In this document: in pieces, positions 5,775 to 7,309 of the stretch
How positions within the stretch are numbered: position 1 is the stretch's first letter
Layout: each line of letters opens with the position of its first letter
From: Deltaproteobacteria bacterium
GTDB taxonomy: Bacteria; Desulfobacterota; Syntrophobacteria; B119-G9
DNA: 7,309 nt
Direction of reading: 5' to 3'
NCBI GenBank assembly: GCA_003646715.1
Contig: QMLL01000078.1
Coordinates: 1 to 7,309, forward strand
Program-made: the position numbers and the translations under genes
The notes under the pieces: model-generated
Databases searched by the model: none
What the model saw: the letters and a program-made list of their open reading frames with translations, nothing else
What the model was told of the DNA's origin: nothing

Positions 5775-6872
5775 ATGACAGAAGAATTTTTTGAAATATT
5801 ACCCGTTAAAAAAACTTTTGCCGGCTGGCATGAGATTTTATCAGACAGTATTTGTACAGCAGGTCAGCTTAATAAATTTCTTCCAATAGATGTCAAAACG
5901 GTTTCCAGGGTAGCAAAGCAGTATCCCATGCGTATAAATCCTTATTATCTTTCTTTGATAAGAAAGACAATGGATCCTGTCTGGAGACAGTCTGTACCGG
6001 ATCAAATGGAAATCGAAGATAGTTTATGTGCGGAAGATCCTCTTTCCGAGGAAGTTCAGTCGCCGGTTCCAAACCTTATCCATCGCTATCCGGACAGGGT
6101 TCTTTTCATGGTATCGAATCAGTGTGCCATGTACTGCCGATACTGCATGCGTAAGCGAAAGATCGGAAGACCCTTTGTGGTCAATGATGATACAATAAAA
6201 GAAGGGATACTTTACATTGGAAAGGAGAAAGCCGTCCGGGATGTGCTGATTTCCGGGGGTGATCCTTTTCTTCTGGAAGATGAGGACCTGGAGAAAATTT
6301 TAAAACAGCTCAGAGATATACCTCATATAGAGATAATACGCATACATACAAGAGTGCCTTGTACTTTACCACAGCGTGTAACTGAAAAACTTGCAGGTAT
6401 CTTGAAAAAATTTCATCCGATTTATATAAATACCCATTTTAACCACCCGATGGAAATCAATTCAGAGTCGGCTAAAGCCTGTTGCATTCTTGCGGATTCA
6501 GGCATTCCCCTTGGTTGTCAGACTGTCCTGTTAAAGGGTGTAAACGATGACCTGTCAATAATGAAGATCTTAATGCGAAAACTTTTGATGATAAGGGTGA
6601 AACCATACTATATTCATCAAGCTGATCTTGTGAAGGGGACAGGCCACTTCAGGACAACGATTGATCAGGGCATTGAGATAATGAAAGCGCTCCGAGGGTA
6701 TACTTCGGGGATTGGTGTGCCTTATTACATGATTGATCTTCCCGGAGGGGGCGGAAAGGTTCCTGTTATCCCGGAATATATAAAAGGAGAGAACAGCGGA
6801 AGGCTGATTGTTGAAAACTATAAAGGAAAAATCTATTCATATCCATTGGCTGATAAATCAACAGACTCATAA
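5775..6872 (+). CDS. kamA: KamA-family radical SAM protein, probable lysine 2,3-aminomutase
   Basis: A 365-residue cytoplasmic radical SAM, PLP-dependent aminomutase. Characterised members move the alpha-amino group of L-lysine to C3, giving beta-lysine. Visible features: SPVPNLIHRYPDRVLF at about 96-111; the 4Fe-4S/SAM motif CAMYCRYC with Cys117, Cys121 and Cys124; SGGDP at 160-164; NTHFNHP at 219-225; and IDLPGGGGK, whose Lys328 is the PLP lysine. Asp284 (HQADL) and Asp321 (IDLPG) are 37 residues apart, exactly like Asp293 and Asp330 that bind the lysine epsilon-amine in the clostridial enzyme. Glutamate 2,3-aminomutase has Lys/Asn there, and EpmB lacks the second Asp, so lysine is the best substrate prediction. 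Two features are unusual. The protein stops before the C-terminal CxCxxC zinc ligands of the clostridial enzyme (416 residues), and the partner Cys268 position is Asp259. No acetyltransferase or lysine-fermentation gene is adjacent. The start is the first in-frame ATG, with a weak ribosome binding site. Confidence 0.93.
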   Translation: MTEEFFEILPVKKTFAGWHEILSDSICTAGQLNKFLPIDVKTVSRVAKQYPMRINPYYLSLIRKTMDPVWRQSVPDQMEIEDSLCAEDPLSEEVQSPVPNLIHRYPDRVLFMVSNQCAMYCRYCMRKRKIGRPFVVNDDTIKEGILYIGKEKAVRDVLISGGDPFLLEDEDLEKILKQLRDIPHIEIIRIHTRVPCTLPQRVTEKLAGILKKFHPIYINTHFNHPMEINSESAKACCILADSGIPLGCQTVLLKGVNDDLSIMKILMRKLLMIRVKPYYIHQADLVKGTGHFRTTIDQGIEIMKALRGYTSGIGVPYYMIDLPGGGGKVPVIPEYIKGENSGRLIVENYKGKIYSYPLADKSTDS

Positions 6873-7309
6873 ATAACTCACTCTTTTCGCATCCCGTCTT
6901 CAGCCCATCTTTTAGGGGAACAAACTTTAAATCTACCCACCCTGACCGTGAAACGTAAAATATTATGAATGCTTTTTTTCATATTCATTCTGGACAGAAC
7001 GAACTGCTCACTTGCCGCAGGCACTATCCGAAAAACTGTCAAATGTGGTTAAGTGCAGCGCCTAAATTCTGCAAGCGCTGCTTTTGTCTAAGATGCAGGG
7101 CATCAAACGTGCAGCCGTATATGTAAACTGCAGGCGTTTGATAACGCAGCAGATCAGGTAAAAGCGGCACTCCCGCAGGGTTCGGTTTTTGCGAAATATA
7201 ATAGCGGAGTTCCTTTGATTCTGATTCATCAACAGGGGGAATGTTAATTATATGCAGTATTATCAATTAACAGGCTGAAACATGAGGCAGATATAATCAT
7301 TTCGCGAAA
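6873..7309. other. Region downstream of the KamA-like gene, no supported gene
   Basis: No frame here can be supported. A minus-strand frame spanning 7039-7266 has only a TTG start without a ribosome binding site and runs through two hairpins. Structure seen: GCAGCGC/GCGCTGC at 7055-7081; a larger hairpin ATCAAACG (7102-7109) / CGTTTGAT (7135-7142) extended inward by GCAG/CTGC; a partial copy of the 1028-1048 palindrome near 7014; and the palindrome TTTCGCGAAA at the window edge (7300-7309). Confidence 0.55.
7055..7088 (+). terminator. Possible intrinsic terminator after the KamA-like gene
   Basis: GCAGCGC (7055-7061) pairs with GCGCTGC (7075-7081) over a 13-base loop and is followed by TTTTGTCT. 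It lies about 180 bases after the stop codon, further than usual, and the T-run is short. It could equally be part of a repeat with the neighbouring hairpin at 7102-7142. Confidence 0.35.

Noticed and set aside
7039..7266. 75-residue minus-strand ORF
   Set aside because: TTG start directly after an in-frame stop, no ribosome binding site, and the frame spans two hairpins that explain its openness poorly as protein.
1..7309. CRISPR array, tRNA or rRNA genes
   Set aside because: No regularly spaced repeats and no tRNA cloverleaf or rRNA signature was seen on either strand.

Overview
The window looks like a low-density, accessory-type stretch of a Gram-negative chromosome. Evidence for a Gram-negative host is direct: the end of an Slp-type outer-membrane lipoprotein gene, and an OmpA-domain lipoprotein with a clear lipobox and the peptidoglycan-binding Asp/Arg pair. 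The combination of Slp lipoprotein, helical OmpA lipoprotein, IS701-family relic and KamA-type radical SAM protein suggests a Desulfobacterota (former Deltaproteobacteria) genome. That assignment is inference from family recognition, not a search result. Only about 40% of the window is convincingly intact coding sequence.

Layout: 1-308 (+) is the 3' end of an Slp-family lipoprotein gene. 309-1091 has no convincing gene. It holds a 12-bp AT-rich direct repeat, a striking run of four back-to-back hairpins (449-549), a further hairpin (753-782), a 77-bp unit bounded by inverted repeats (934-1010) and a GC-rich 21-bp palindrome (1028-1048). 1092-2432 (-) is a badly decayed IS701-family transposase gene. 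It has frameshifts, a premature stop, a 16-bp tandem duplication, loss of two catalytic Asp residues, and a 153-bp MITE-like element (1974-2126) flanked by a 9-bp target duplication. A bidirectional terminator (2535-2571) separates it from the convergently positioned end of the OmpA-family lipoprotein gene (2589-4046, -). 4082-4814 is gene-free and AT-rich with some hairpins. 4815-4864 is an inverted copy of the core of the 934-1010 unit. Two small, doubtful ORFs follow (4905-5126 and 5173-5457, +). 5775-6872 (+) is a KamA/lysine 2,3-aminomutase-like radical SAM enzyme. The last 437 bases carry hairpins but no gene I can support.

The genes do not form an evident pathway. The Slp and OmpA proteins are both envelope lipoproteins but are on opposite strands and separated by the transposon relic. 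The KamA-like protein is probably a stand-alone transcription unit or the tail of a short run with the two small ORFs. Its residues predict lysine as substrate (beta-lysine formation), yet it lacks the C-terminal zinc-binding cysteines of the clostridial enzyme. I see no clear new multi-gene system. The most informative items are the nested transposon with a reconstructable insertion site, the hairpin cluster, the inverted 50-bp repeat pair and the zinc-less KamA.
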